Below are positions 55,456 to 63,848 of a DNA stretch of 64,000 nucleotides, piece after piece; position 1 is the stretch's first letter; each line of letters begins with the position of its first letter. Source of the DNA: a bacterium (lineage in GTDB: Bacteria > Bacillota > Clostridia > Lachnospirales > Lachnospiraceae); contig JAUNGE010000006.1 of the NCBI GenBank assembly GCA_030524675.1, positions 21,430-85,429 on the forward strand, written 5' to 3'. Under the pieces are notes generated by a model. The model searched no databases. It saw only the letters and a list, made by a program, of their open reading frames with translations, and was not told the origin of the DNA. The position numbers and the translations under genes are program-made.

Positions 55456-57552
55456 ATGAAAGGGCTATTTACGGCAAAAAAGGGCGTTAATACAGATGCA
55501 TTATTTTGTGATGAGACTGCAGATTACAGAAATCCAGCAGAGCCGGATGCGGGAGATATTGTGACCATGCGGTTCAGGACAGCTCATAACAATATAGAAA
55601 AAGTTATTTGGGTAGAAGATGATACAGATGTAGAGATAGAGATGGACCTTGTGGAGAGTACCGAGCATTTTGATTATTATGAAGCAAAGATTGAAGTAAA
55701 GGACAAGCCAGTTCGGTATTTTTTTGAGATAAGAAAAGGGAGCGAAGTCTGTTATTACAATCGCCTGGGTGTGGTAGATGAGACTTGGAGCGGATTTAGT
55801 TTTCGCATCACTCCAGGATTTCATACGCCGATTTGGGCGCAGGGGGCGCTGATGTACCAGATTTTTGTGGATCGCTTCTGCAATGGAGATTTTTCCAATG
55901 ATGTGGTAGACCGAGAGTACATCTATATTGGACAGCCTGTGGAGCGGGTGAAGAACTGGGACGACAAAATGTCTTCCATGGATGTGCGGCGCTTTTACGG
56001 CGGCGATATCCAGGGAATTTGGGACAAACTGGACTATCTGCAGAGCCTTTCCGTGGAAGTGCTGTATTTGAGTCCGATTTTTGTGTCGCCTTCCAACCAC
56101 AAGTATGACTGTCAGGACTATGAACACATTGACCCACATTATGGGGTGATTGTGAAGGATGAAGGATGTACGGTCCCTGAAGGAGAGACGACAAATGAGC
56201 ATGCAGAAAAATACCGCGTCCGTTCTGCTGCAAAGGAAAATCTGGAGGCGAGCGACGAGCTTTTTCAACGTTTTGTGGAAGAAGTCCACAAGCGCGGCAT
56301 GAAAATCATTCTGGATGGTGTGTTTAATCACTGTGGTTCCTTCAATAAATGGCTGGATAGAGAAAAAGTGTATGAAAAAAGTGGAGAGTCCTATGCAAAG
56401 GGCGCTTATGTATCGGCGGACAGCCCATACCATTCTTTTTTCAAGTTCTATAACGAGAATAATTGGCCGTACAATGGTGACTATGAGGGATGGTGGGGAC
56501 ACAATACCTTACCAAAGCTGAATTATGAGAAAGCGGCAGGTTCCAATGAAGCCGAGAGCTTGGAAGCCTATATTTTGAAGATAGCGAAAAAGTGGGTCAG
56601 TCCTCCTTTTAATATAGACGGCTGGCGTTTGGATGTGGCGGCGGACCTGGGACATACACCGGAGTACAATCACGAATTTTGGAAAAAGTTCCGAAAGGCA
56701 GTAAAAGAGGCCAATCCAAGTGCTTTGATTCTGGCAGAGCATTATGGCGACCCGAGCCCTTGGCTGGATGGTTCTCAGTGGGATTCGGTGATGAATTACG
56801 ATGCGTTTATGGAGCCGGTATCCTGGTTTTTGACAGGATTGGAAAAGCACAGTGACGAGAGCAAACAGGAGCTGTTTGGCGATGGGGAGGCTTTTTTTAG
56901 GACAATGCGCTACAGTATGGTGCGGATGCAGACTTCTTCTTTGAATACGGCGATGAATGAGCTTTCCAATCACGACCATTCCCGCTTCCTGACGAGAACA
57001 AACCGGACAGTGGGACGTCTTGCTTCCAAGGGAAGCGCGGCAGCTGGCGTGGGGATAAATTATGGACTGTTTCGTGCGGGTGTTGTGATTCAGATGACAT
57101 GGCCTGGATGTCCTACGATTTATTATGCGGACGAGGCGGGTGTGTGCGGCTGGACCGATCCGGACAATCGAAGAACTTACCCGTGGGGCCATGAGGACCA
57201 GGAATTGGTGGAATTTCACCGTTATATCACAGGGATTCATAAGCGCATAAAGGCGCTGCGCTGCGGCTCCTTGAAGGAGCTGGTGATGAAAAAGAATCTG
57301 ATTGCATATGGACGTTTCCAGGGTGACAGCAGAGCGATTATCGCTGTCAGCACTTCCAGTGAGCCGTGCTTGGCGGAGATTCCGGCTTGGCAGATTGGAT
57401 TTTCGGATGGAGATTTCATTGAGCGAATCATGAAAACCAGTGAAAAGGGTTACAATGTGGGAGCGGTTCAATATGAGATTCACGGCGGTATTCTGAAGGT
57501 TGAGATGGAGCCATATGGAGCGGTGGTTCTTACCAATGCATGGAATCTGTAA
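55456..57552 (+). CDS. GH13 alpha-glucan hydrolase (cyclomaltodextrinase/neopullulanase-like)
   Basis: A 698-residue intracellular-type enzyme without signal peptide. The N-terminal beta domain (1-125) looks like CBM34. The catalytic barrel starts at ALMYQIFVDRFCNGD. Residues: nucleophile Asp393 in DGWRLDVA, acid Glu428 in LAEHYGD, and Asp507 in SNHDHSR. It would hydrolyse or transfer alpha-1,4-linked maltodextrins or cyclodextrins. Single gene after the palindromic element; AAAGGGG precedes the ATG. Confidence 0.87.
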   Translation: MKGLFTAKKGVNTDALFCDETADYRNPAEPDAGDIVTMRFRTAHNNIEKVIWVEDDTDVEIEMDLVESTEHFDYYEAKIEVKDKPVRYFFEIRKGSEVCYYNRLGVVDETWSGFSFRITPGFHTPIWAQGALMYQIFVDRFCNGDFSNDVVDREYIYIGQPVERVKNWDDKMSSMDVRRFYGGDIQGIWDKLDYLQSLSVEVLYLSPIFVSPSNHKYDCQDYEHIDPHYGVIVKDEGCTVPEGETTNEHAEKYRVRSAAKENLEASDELFQRFVEEVHKRGMKIILDGVFNHCGSFNKWLDREKVYEKSGESYAKGAYVSADSPYHSFFKFYNENNWPYNGDYEGWWGHNTLPKLNYEKAAGSNEAESLEAYILKIAKKWVSPPFNIDGWRLDVAADLGHTPEYNHEFWKKFRKAVKEANPSALILAEHYGDPSPWLDGSQWDSVMNYDAFMEPVSWFLTGLEKHSDESKQELFGDGEAFFRTMRYSMVRMQTSSLNTAMNELSNHDHSRFLTRTNRTVGRLASKGSAAAGVGINYGLFRAGVVIQMTWPGCPTIYYADEAGVCGWTDPDNRRTYPWGHEDQELVEFHRYITGIHKRIKALRCGSLKELVMKKNLIAYGRFQGDSRAIIAVSTSSEPCLAEIPAWQIGFSDGDFIERIMKTSEKGYNVGAVQYEIHGGILKVEMEPYGAVVLTNAWNL

Positions 57553-57667
57553 ATGTCCAAAAGACAGGAATGTTTAAGAAATGGGAACCCTTGAAAAGAT
57601 GAGAATATCTGAAAAACGGGAATGTTTGAAGGGACAGGGCATTGGGGGTTCGCAGTGAAAAAAGGAC

Positions 57668-57696
57668 TTGATTTTTTGTTCTGGCTGTGATATATT
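57668..57696 (+). promoter_or_regulatory. Promoter of the tRNA-Tyr/tRNA-Leu transcript
   Basis: TTGATT (57668-57673), 17 bases, TATATT (57691-57696), with TGA directly before the -10. Confidence 0.6.
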
Positions 57697-57717
57697 TTTG
57701 TAGTGTCAGAACGATAT

Positions 57718-57799
57718 GGATGGATTCCCGAGTGGCCAAAGGGGACAGACTGTAAATCTGCTGCGATTCGCTTCGGTGGTTCGAATCCACCTCCATCCA
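57718..57799 (+). tRNA. tRNA-Tyr (GTA)
   Basis: Acceptor GGATGGA (57718-57724) pairs with TCCATCC (57792-57798). Anticodon GTA lies in ACTGTAAAT, with a long variable arm and T-loop GGTTCGAATCC. Discriminator A; CCA is not encoded. Confidence 0.95.
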
Positions 57800-57881
57800 T
57801 TGCTCAGACAGAGAGCGGAGTAGACATGCTGTCGGTCTGGGAAACTCGGAGAGACTTAAAGCAGAGTCTGGAAGAGCAAAT

Positions 57882-57968
57882 GCCGTAGTGGCGGAACTGG
57901 CAGACGCACAGGACTTAAAATCCTGCGGGACTTATACTCCCGTACCGGTTCGATTCCGGTCTGCGGCA
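57882..57968 (+). tRNA. tRNA-Leu (TAA)
   Basis: Acceptor GCCGTAG (57882-57888) pairs with CTGCGGC (57961-57967). Anticodon TAA lies in ACTTAAAAT, with a long class II variable arm and T-loop GGTTCGATTCC. CCA is not encoded. Confidence 0.95.
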
Positions 57969-57993
57969 TGAAAAAAAGAAATCAAAAAAACAA

Positions 57994-58029
57994 AAAAGAG
58001 CCTGGTATTTGATATCAGGCTCTTTTGTT
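57994..58029. terminator. Bidirectional terminator of the tRNA and kinase transcripts
   Basis: AAAAGAGCCTG (57994-58004) pairs with CAGGCTCTTTT (58016-58026), with A- and T-rich flanks on both sides. Confidence 0.85.
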
Positions 58030-58094
58030 TTGCAAAATTATAAAATCACTTTGTTGTATGGATTTTCTCTTTTATATTGTTCTCATAGATTGTC

Positions 58095-59489
58095 CTAATT
58101 TCCTCTCGGCAGGCTGAATATAAACTCGGTTCCGACACCGACAGTGCTGACAACGTCAATATTTTCTCCATGCGACTGCATAATTTCTTTTACAATCGCA
58201 AGCCCAAGTCCGGTGCCTTTCTTATCCTTTCCACGAGACAGATCTGTTTTATAAAAACGTTCCCAGATTTTGTTGATGCTGTCTTTCGGAATTCCTATGC
58301 CGCTGTCCTTCACGGATATAAAGACTTTGTCGTGCCGGATGGATGTCTGAATGGCAATCGAGGAATTTGTGTGACTGAACTTGAGGGCATTGTCAATCAG
58401 GTTGTAGAGAACCTGCTGAATTTTTCCCAAATCCGCGTAGACCATCTCGACTGGTTCCATGAAGGTCAGGTTAAACACGATATTTTTTGCTGCGCAGACG
58501 CCCTCAAACGAGGCGACAGTGTCTTTGATGACCTGATTGATGTCAAAATTGCTGCGGGAGAGAAAGCCCTTGCCATCCATCGAGTTCAATGTCAGAAGCC
58601 CTTCTGTGAGTTTTGTCAGGCGCTCTGTCTCACTGATGACGATATGCAGGTATTTCTCCTGCAGCTCGGGCGGGATAGTGCCGTCAATGATGGCTTCCAA
58701 GTATCCTTTGATGGAGGTCAGAGGCGAGCGGAAGTCGTGGGAGACATTCGCAATGAAATGGCGCTGGTATTCTTCCATCTGGTTTAATTCACTGGACATG
58801 TAGTCCAAGGTTGCGGCGAGATAACTCATCTCATCATTGGTATTCAATTCCAGCTTGTAGGTCAGATTTCCGGCTGCATACTCATTTACCGCTTTGGTGA
58901 TTTTCTTCAGCGGGAAATACACGGTTTTTGTGAAGACCAGAAGAATCACCAGGGAGAGCCCAAACACGATGCCGCATGTGACATACACGATATTCAGAAT
59001 GTCATTTCGATTTGACTGCACGACGCTGATGGGAAGGTGCATAATCACATAGCCATGTGTCTGGAAATTGCCGGTAATCGGGGCAGATACACTTAGAACA
59101 TCATATGGGAATAACCCGAAATAACGTCCGGTCATATAGACGAGATTTCCGGTCGCAGTCGGGTCGAAGTCTTCGATTACGCTTCCGGTTTTTGCGGAGG
59201 TGCTGTCAACAATGATGGTGCCATCGCGGTCCACCACCCAGATTTCGGACTGCAGGAAGGTGGCGACTGCCTGAAGCTGCGGGTAGGCGTTCGCCAGGTC
59301 CTGCTTTTTTCCCTGATATTGGGTGCTGTAAGTATTGGCAATCAGTGTGGCTTCGTCATACAGGATACTGGCCTTGTCTTTGATAAGATACTGTGATGTA
59401 AAGTGCGATGATAAGGTAGCAATCGTGACAAATCCGAGAAGCCCGAATATCAGATAGCCAAGGATGAATTTGGTATATAAAGAATGCAT
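58095..59489 (-). CDS. Membrane sensor histidine kinase
   Basis: A 464-residue kinase. Membrane helix at residues 8-28; extracytoplasmic PAS/dCache-like sensor about 30-165; second helix 168-190; HAMP about 190-240. HisKA has His251 in NVSHDFRSPLT. The HATPase domain contains NLIDNALKFS, KDSGIGIPKD and GTGLGLAIVKEI. It is PhoR/YycG-like. It pairs with the response regulator at 60289, but an inserted 0.8 kb segment separates them. Its ATG and ribosome site (GAGGTGAAG) lie in the 34-bp repeat copied from the regulator gene's end. A weak internal promoter-like TGA-TAAAAT near 59560 might drive it. Confidence 0.9.
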   Translation of the reverse strand: MHSLYTKFILGYLIFGLLGFVTIATLSSHFTSQYLIKDKASILYDEATLIANTYSTQYQGKKQDLANAYPQLQAVATFLQSEIWVVDRDGTIIVDSTSAKTGSVIEDFDPTATGNLVYMTGRYFGLFPYDVLSVSAPITGNFQTHGYVIMHLPISVVQSNRNDILNIVYVTCGIVFGLSLVILLVFTKTVYFPLKKITKAVNEYAAGNLTYKLELNTNDEMSYLAATLDYMSSELNQMEEYQRHFIANVSHDFRSPLTSIKGYLEAIIDGTIPPELQEKYLHIVISETERLTKLTEGLLTLNSMDGKGFLSRSNFDINQVIKDTVASFEGVCAAKNIVFNLTFMEPVEMVYADLGKIQQVLYNLIDNALKFSHTNSSIAIQTSIRHDKVFISVKDSGIGIPKDSINKIWERFYKTDLSRGKDKKGTGLGLAIVKEIMQSHGENIDVVSTVGVGTEFIFSLPRGN

Positions 59490-59516
59490 TTTAGTGCTTC
59501 ACCTCGAACTTGTAGC
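59483..59516. repeat. 34-bp direct repeat, kinase-side copy
   Basis: Identical to 60281-60314. Contains the kinase start codon and, read on the minus strand, a duplicate of the last codons and stop of the response regulator gene. Confidence 0.95.
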
Positions 59517-59774
59517 TTTCAAGAAAAAGCCTGTATTTATGCGGGGTTGAGAGGTACGATTTTATCATTTGACTTTTTTTTGACTGTTTCATAATAATTC
59601 TCCATTTTTTCAATTTTTACATCCAGAAATACTAAGAAATTAATTTTATTGTACCAAAATGTAGAAAAATATCAATAGTGGAGAAAATATAATGTTAAGC
59701 TGAAAAAAGATTTTATGAATTACCACATCTGAATGCGTGGCAGTGTGACGCCTTTCAGACTTTGTAGAACAATG

Positions 59775-59803
59775 TAGAAAAAGCAGTCTGATTATGCTAT
59801 AAT
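59775..59803 (+). promoter_or_regulatory. Promoter of the toxin-like mRNA
   Basis: Extended -10 TGC-TATAAT (hexamer 59798-59803) with -35 TAGAAA (59775-59780) at 17 bases. Predicted start near 59810. Confidence 0.6.
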
Positions 59804-59811
59804 GCTTGTGT

Positions 59812-59847
59812 TACCGCCTCCAATCTGGTAGCAGAAAGGAGGTGTAT
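59812..59847 (+). promoter_or_regulatory. Hairpin hiding the ribosome site of the small peptide
   Basis: TACCGCCTCC (from about 59813) can pair with GGAGGTGTA, which is the ribosome site (GGAGG 59838-59842). It lies at the 5' end of the predicted transcript. Confidence 0.6.
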
Positions 59848-59872
59848 TGTATGGAGTTGCTGTTATCATTTT
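59844..59872 (+). repeat. Direct repeat a, over the peptide start codon
   Basis: Imperfect copy of 60028-60054, sharing GTATTG-ATG and GCTGTTATC-TTTT. Because the antisense RNA transcribes the other copy, it can base-pair with the translation start of the toxin mRNA. Confidence 0.7.
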
Positions 59873-59937
59873 TTCTTTCTGTGTTGGCCAGTGTAGTAGC
59901 CTACTACATTTGCAAGTGGTTAGATGGAGAGAAATAG
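59851..59937 (+). CDS. 28-residue hydrophobic Fst-like type I toxin candidate
   Basis: ATG 59851 with AAAGGAGG nine bases upstream, ending TAG at 59935. The peptide is one hydrophobic helix (ELLLSFFLSVLASVVAYYIC) followed by KWLDGEK. This is the shape of Fst/Ldr-type membrane toxins: single span, Trp-Leu near the inner end, charged tail. The conserved Pro and Gly of Fst are missing, so similarity is in form more than in sequence. Control by a hidden ribosome site and an antisense RNA is predicted from the surrounding bases. Confidence 0.65.
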   Translation: MELLLSFFLSVLASVVAYYICKWLDGEK

Positions 59938-59982
59938 TCGGTAGCCTAGCCCAGCGGTTGACTTCTCCGTAAAAAAGAAGAA

Positions 59983-60026
59983 GAGCCTCTGATTGTACTG
60001 GCATACTTTCAGAGGCTCGTTCCTTT
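59983..60026. terminator. Bidirectional terminator shared by the convergent RNAs
   Basis: GAGCCTCTGA (59983-59992) pairs with TCAGAGGCTC (60009-60018). The minus strand follows with TTCTTCTTTTTT, the plus strand with GTTCCTTTT. It would also stop transcription running from the response regulator to the kinase. Confidence 0.85.
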
Positions 60027-60027
60027 T

Positions 60028-60054
60028 GTATTGCATGAATGCTGTTATCGTTTT
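60028..60054 (+). repeat. Direct repeat b, inside the antisense RNA region
   Basis: Second copy of the repeat at 59844-59872, with GCTGTTATC at 60041-60049. Confidence 0.7.
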
Positions 60055-60064
60055 GCCTACTGGC

Positions 60065-60093
60065 ATTATAGCATATACGGATTTAATTTACAA
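60065..60093 (-). promoter_or_regulatory. Promoter of the antisense RNA
   Basis: On the minus strand TTGTAA (60093-60088), 17 bases, TATAAT (60070-60065) preceded by TGC, the same extended -10 as the toxin promoter. Confidence 0.6.
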
Positions 60094-60280
60094 TATACAT
60101 TTTTACACAGTATTTTTATGATTTATTATCTGATGAAACAATAATTATATCAATTCTAACTGTATTTTTGACCGCATAATGCTTATTTTTGACTGTTTTT
60201 AGATAGTATTAGTTAGTGAAAAAAAATCTTAAAAAATTACACGTTTAAAACAAAAAACACCATTTTTCAATGATTTTTAA

Positions 60281-60314
60281 AATGCATTTTAGTGCTTCAC
60301 CTCGAACTTGTAGC
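60281..60314. repeat. 34-bp direct repeat, regulator-side copy
   Basis: Identical to 59483-59516. Read on the minus strand it is the authentic end of the response regulator gene (YKFEVKH, TAA), followed by a stranded copy of the kinase start codon. Confidence 0.95.
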
Positions 60315-61008
60315 CGATTCCCCACACAGTGGTCAATGCCCAGTTTGCGTGGTCTTTGATTTTCTCACGCAGACGTTTGATATGTACGTCCACGGTCCTG
60401 GTATCCCCGATGTACTCATAGCCCCAGATGTGGTCTAAAAGCTGCTCTCTGGTGAATACCTGGTTTGGGGAAGCAGCGAGGAAATATAAAAGTTCCAGTT
60501 CTTTTGGCGGCATTTCCACGGAATGTCCTTTATAGATGACAGAGTAGTTTGTCAGATTTACAATCAAATCTGGATATTCGACAAAATTTCCCTGCTGCTT
60601 GGGAATGGTGGAAGCCTGTGTTGTCTGGGAGGCAGAAGTCTGATAGCGGCGTAGCACTGCCTTTACGCGTGCCACGAGTTCTTTGGAGTCAAAGGGTTTG
60701 ATGATATAGTCATCCGCGCCCAGCTCCAGTCCCAGAACTTTGTCGAACACTTCGCCTTTGGCGGAGAGCATGATAATCGGGACCTGAGAAGTCATACGAA
60801 CCTCCCGACATACCTGGTAGCCATCGATACCAGGCAGCATCAGGTCCAAGAGAATCAGATTCGGTGCGAAGGAAGGGAGCGCTGCAAGCGCTTCCTCCCC
60901 GTCGTACACAATTTTTGTTTCATAGCACTCTTTGTTTAAGTAAAGAGAGATTAATTCTGCGATATTGGCATCGTCATCCACAATCAGGATGCGCTGTTTT
61001 TCGACCAT
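60289..61008 (-). CDS. OmpR/PhoB-type response regulator
   Basis: 239 residues. Receiver domain 1-120 with acidic pocket Asp11-Asp13, phospho-acceptor Asp55 in LLDLMLPG and KPFDSKEL. Winged-helix DNA-binding domain about 140-238 (PPKELELLYFLAASPNQVFTREQLLDHIWGYEYIGDTRTVDVHIKRLREK). Partner of the kinase at 58095. The ancestral junction, TAA-A-ATG, can be read from the repeat, so the two were once adjacent by one base. Confidence 0.93.
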   Translation of the reverse strand: MVEKQRILIVDDDANIAELISLYLNKECYETKIVYDGEEALAALPSFAPNLILLDLMLPGIDGYQVCREVRMTSQVPIIMLSAKGEVFDKVLGLELGADDYIIKPFDSKELVARVKAVLRRYQTSASQTTQASTIPKQQGNFVEYPDLIVNLTNYSVIYKGHSVEMPPKELELLYFLAASPNQVFTREQLLDHIWGYEYIGDTRTVDVHIKRLREKIKDHANWALTTVWGIGYKFEVKH

Positions 61009-61141
61009 TGTGTCAATTCCTTTCCTGAATACCCAAATGGGGTGATATATGATGGTAGTGTGACAGAGTCCATAGTGTTAGTTCTGTGAAAGAGTGTGAA
61101 TGGTGTCTGTCATTGAATTTACTGGTTTTGCACAGTTCTTA

Positions 61142-63562
61142 TTACTTAAATACAACGATGGTAACGCCGGAGTCTCCTTCACCAAATTCGCCGAGGTGGA
61201 ATTCTTTGACATATTTTAGGGTTTTCAGGTGTCTGTGAATCCCTGCCTTCAATGCGCCGGTTCCGCGGCCATGAATCACGCGCACCTGCGGCAGATGGGC
61301 GAGATAGGCGTCATCCAGGTATTTGTCCAGAAGTGGAATCGCCTCATCCACCATACAGCCGATAAGGTTGATTTCTGGAGAAATCGCTGCGGATTTGGAC
61401 ATGCGGATTTTGCCGGAACTGCCGCGGTTTGCCTTACCTGAGCTGCCCGCTCCGATGCCATTTTCCAGGGATGGTCCGGTGACGTCCTGTTCGTTTAAAA
61501 GCTCCAGGTCCTTGATATTGACCTGGGAGCGCAGAATTCCCATCTGTACATACAGGTCGCCGTTCGCATTCGGAAGCGTGCTGACAGTGCCTTTTAGGTT
61601 CATGGACAGAACGAGAACGCCGTCACCGATGTGAAGGGAAGACGCGGAGAGGGTTTTGCGCGGTTTTTTGGCTGCCTTGGCAGCAGGAGAGAGGTGTTTT
61701 TCTACCTTGTCCAGCTTTGTGCGCAGTTTGGTGCGCTCCGCTTCCAGTTCCTTCATATTGCTGTTCGCGCCGCCCTGGGCGAGTTTATTGATATTGCGCA
61801 GTGTCTGGTCAGCCGTTTCTTTTGCTTCGCGCAGAATCCGCTGTGCCTGCTCGTTGGCATTCTTCAGCATTTTTTCTTTTTTGTCATCAAAACGCTCTTC
61901 CTTTTCCTGAAGACGTTTCTTCAGATTCGCAATTTCTGTCTTATAGTTCTGGATTTCTTCCCGCTCCTTCTCGATGGTGACGCGGCTGTGCTCCAGGTTG
62001 GAGAGGAGGTCTTCAAAGGTCTCATCTTTCGTCTCAAGATGGGATTTCGCATCCTCAATGATGTAGTCAGGAAGGCCGAGCTTGCGGGAAATCGCAAATG
62101 CGTTGCTCTTTCCTGGAATACCGATGAGAAGGCGGTAAGTGGGCTGCAGTGTCTCCACATTGAACTCGCAGCAGGCATTTTCCACACCTTCGGCTGTGAG
62201 CGCGAAGACTTTCAACTCGCTGTAATGTGTCGTTGCCATGGTGCGGCATTTCATATTGTGCAGGAAGGTCAGGATGGCAATCGCCAATGCCGCGCCTTCG
62301 GTCGGGTCTGTACCGGCACCGAGCTCATCGAACAGGCAGAGGGAATGGCTGTCTGCCTGGTTTAAGATGGATACAATATTTGTCATGTGTGCGGAGAAGG
62401 TACTGAGGCTCTGCTCAATGCTCTGTTCATCTCCGATGTCCGCGAACACTTCGTCAAACACCGTCAGCTCCGAACCCTGGAAGGCCGGAATGTGAAGACC
62501 AGACTGGCCCATCAGCGTGAAGAGGCCCGTGGTCTTTAAGGAGACTGTTTTACCACCGGTGTTTGGACCTGTGACAATCAGAAGGTCGAAGTCTTTTCCA
62601 AGATATACCTCAATCGGAACCACTTTTTTCGGGTCCAAGAGCGGGTGGCGTCCATCCTTGATATGCAGATACCCTTTATCATTAAATTTCGGTTCACTGC
62701 AGTTGTAGTGGCGGGACAGTGCGCCCTTGGCGAAGATAAAGTCCAATTTGGCAAGAATTTCCTGGTCCATGCGGATTGTTTCCGTGTAAGGCGCGAGTTC
62801 ATTGCTGAGAGAGGCCAGTACTGCCTCAATTTCTTTCTGTTCCTGAATTTCCAGCTCACGCAGCTCGTTGTTCAGCTTGATAATAGCCATCGGCTCAATG
62901 AACAGAGTAGAGCCGGTAGCGGACTGGTCGTGCACCATGCCAGAAAACTGCGATTTGTACTCGGATTTTACCGGAAGGCAGTAGCGGCCGTCGCGCATCG
63001 TGATGACAGCGTCCTGCAGATAGGCGCGGCTGGAGTTTAAGATGCTGTTTAACTGCGTGTGAATGCGGTCCTGGGCGTTTTTCATAGAGCGGCGGACGCG
63101 GTGCAGTCCTGGACTGGCATCATCGCTGACCTCCTCCTCAGAGATAATACAGCGCTTGATTTCATTGTTGACTGGTGTAATCGGGTCGAGTGTGCGGAAC
63201 ATCTCGTCAAGGGAGTCGTCTGTCAATTCATCTTCCTCGCGGCGTCCGTAGATGCGGGCGCGGGAAGCAGCTGTCAGCAGGGAGCTGATGGAAAGAATTT
63301 CCACAATTCCCAGAGAACTGCCAATTTCCAGGCGTTTGAGGGATGCAGTCACATCGCGGACACCGGAGAAGGAGATGCTCCCCTTCATGCGGACGCGGGT
63401 GAGGGCATCAGTAGTTTCCTGCTGCATATGGCGGATTTCCTCAATATCGGAGGAAGGAACCAGTGCCAGACAGAGTTCCTTTCCCAGAGGGGAGGACGCA
63501 TATTCAGCGAGTTGATGGATTATTTTATCATACTCTAAAGTTTTCAGAGCTTTTTGGTTCAT
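61142..63562 (-). CDS. mutS2: MutS2 endonuclease/ribosome-rescue ATPase
   Basis: An 806-residue MutS-like protein. Clamp and lever helices are at 1-300; the ATPase domain has Walker A GPNTGGKTVSLKT, DEVFADIGDEQSIEQSLSTFSAHM and LFDELGAGTDPTEGAALA. A coiled coil follows (520-640), then KOW-like and C-terminal Smr domains (HGRGTGALKAGIHRHL). MutS2 splits collided ribosomes and suppresses recombination in Firmicutes. AAAGGA precedes the ATG. Upstream of the regulator-kinase pair on the same strand. Confidence 0.95.
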   Translation of the reverse strand: MNQKALKTLEYDKIIHQLAEYASSPLGKELCLALVPSSDIEEIRHMQQETTDALTRVRMKGSISFSGVRDVTASLKRLEIGSSLGIVEILSISSLLTAASRARIYGRREEDELTDDSLDEMFRTLDPITPVNNEIKRCIISEEEVSDDASPGLHRVRRSMKNAQDRIHTQLNSILNSSRAYLQDAVITMRDGRYCLPVKSEYKSQFSGMVHDQSATGSTLFIEPMAIIKLNNELRELEIQEQKEIEAVLASLSNELAPYTETIRMDQEILAKLDFIFAKGALSRHYNCSEPKFNDKGYLHIKDGRHPLLDPKKVVPIEVYLGKDFDLLIVTGPNTGGKTVSLKTTGLFTLMGQSGLHIPAFQGSELTVFDEVFADIGDEQSIEQSLSTFSAHMTNIVSILNQADSHSLCLFDELGAGTDPTEGAALAIAILTFLHNMKCRTMATTHYSELKVFALTAEGVENACCEFNVETLQPTYRLLIGIPGKSNAFAISRKLGLPDYIIEDAKSHLETKDETFEDLLSNLEHSRVTIEKEREEIQNYKTEIANLKKRLQEKEERFDDKKEKMLKNANEQAQRILREAKETADQTLRNINKLAQGGANSNMKELEAERTKLRTKLDKVEKHLSPAAKAAKKPRKTLSASSLHIGDGVLVLSMNLKGTVSTLPNANGDLYVQMGILRSQVNIKDLELLNEQDVTGPSLENGIGAGSSGKANRGSSGKIRMSKSAAISPEINLIGCMVDEAIPLLDKYLDDAYLAHLPQVRVIHGRGTGALKAGIHRHLKTLKYVKEFHLGEFGEGDSGVTIVVFK

Positions 63563-63764
63563 AATTATGATTCATTCCTTTCTCTCCGCATAAAAAGCAG
63601 AGATGCAAATAGGGGGTCTTGTGTGTTTTATATTATGGTGGTGTCGCCATCAGGCGACATGTCCATTTAGGGGAGATTCCCATAAGCTATTATATACCAA
63701 ATTTGGAATTTGGGGAAGGCATTGTGTAACAAAATGAATGACAAGGGAAGAAAAGGATAGTATA

Positions 63765-63848
63765 ATGATACCATCAAAAGCAGGAACCAGAGCAAAGAAA
63801 AACAATTTCCTTGCAAAGGCCGAGGAAGATAAGTATAATAAAGAATAA
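63765..63848 (+). CDS. Doubtful 27-residue open frame
   Basis: ATG 63765 with AAGGA eight bases upstream, reading MIPSKAGTRAKKNNFLAKAE and ending at TAA 63846. The composition is protein-like and basic, but the family is unknown. It abuts the repeat at the window end. The rest of 63563-63764 shows no gene. Confidence 0.2.
   Translation: MIPSKAGTRAKKNNFLAKAEEDKYNKE

Larger units (their letters stand above)
59971..60058 (-). ncRNA. Candidate antisense antitoxin RNA (RNA II-like)
   Basis: Predicted from a minus-strand promoter to a terminator with TTCTTCTTTTTT, about 88 bases. It contains the complement of direct repeat b (60028-60054), hence of the toxin start region, and overlaps the toxin mRNA at the shared terminator. 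It has no open frame. Confidence 0.55.
59517..60280. mobile_element. AT-rich insertion between response regulator and kinase genes
   Basis: 764 bases bounded by perfect 34-bp direct repeats, far richer in A/T than its surroundings. It holds the small peptide gene, a convergent antisense RNA candidate and their terminator. No transposase. The parts at 59517-59770 and 60094-60280 show no gene; the latter has two copies of TATTTTTGAC. Confidence 0.7.

Noticed and set aside
59792..60004. A 70-codon minus-strand protein opposite the small toxin-like peptide
   Set aside because: It runs through the terminator stem and antisense of the peptide, has no ribosome site, and its composition is not protein-like.
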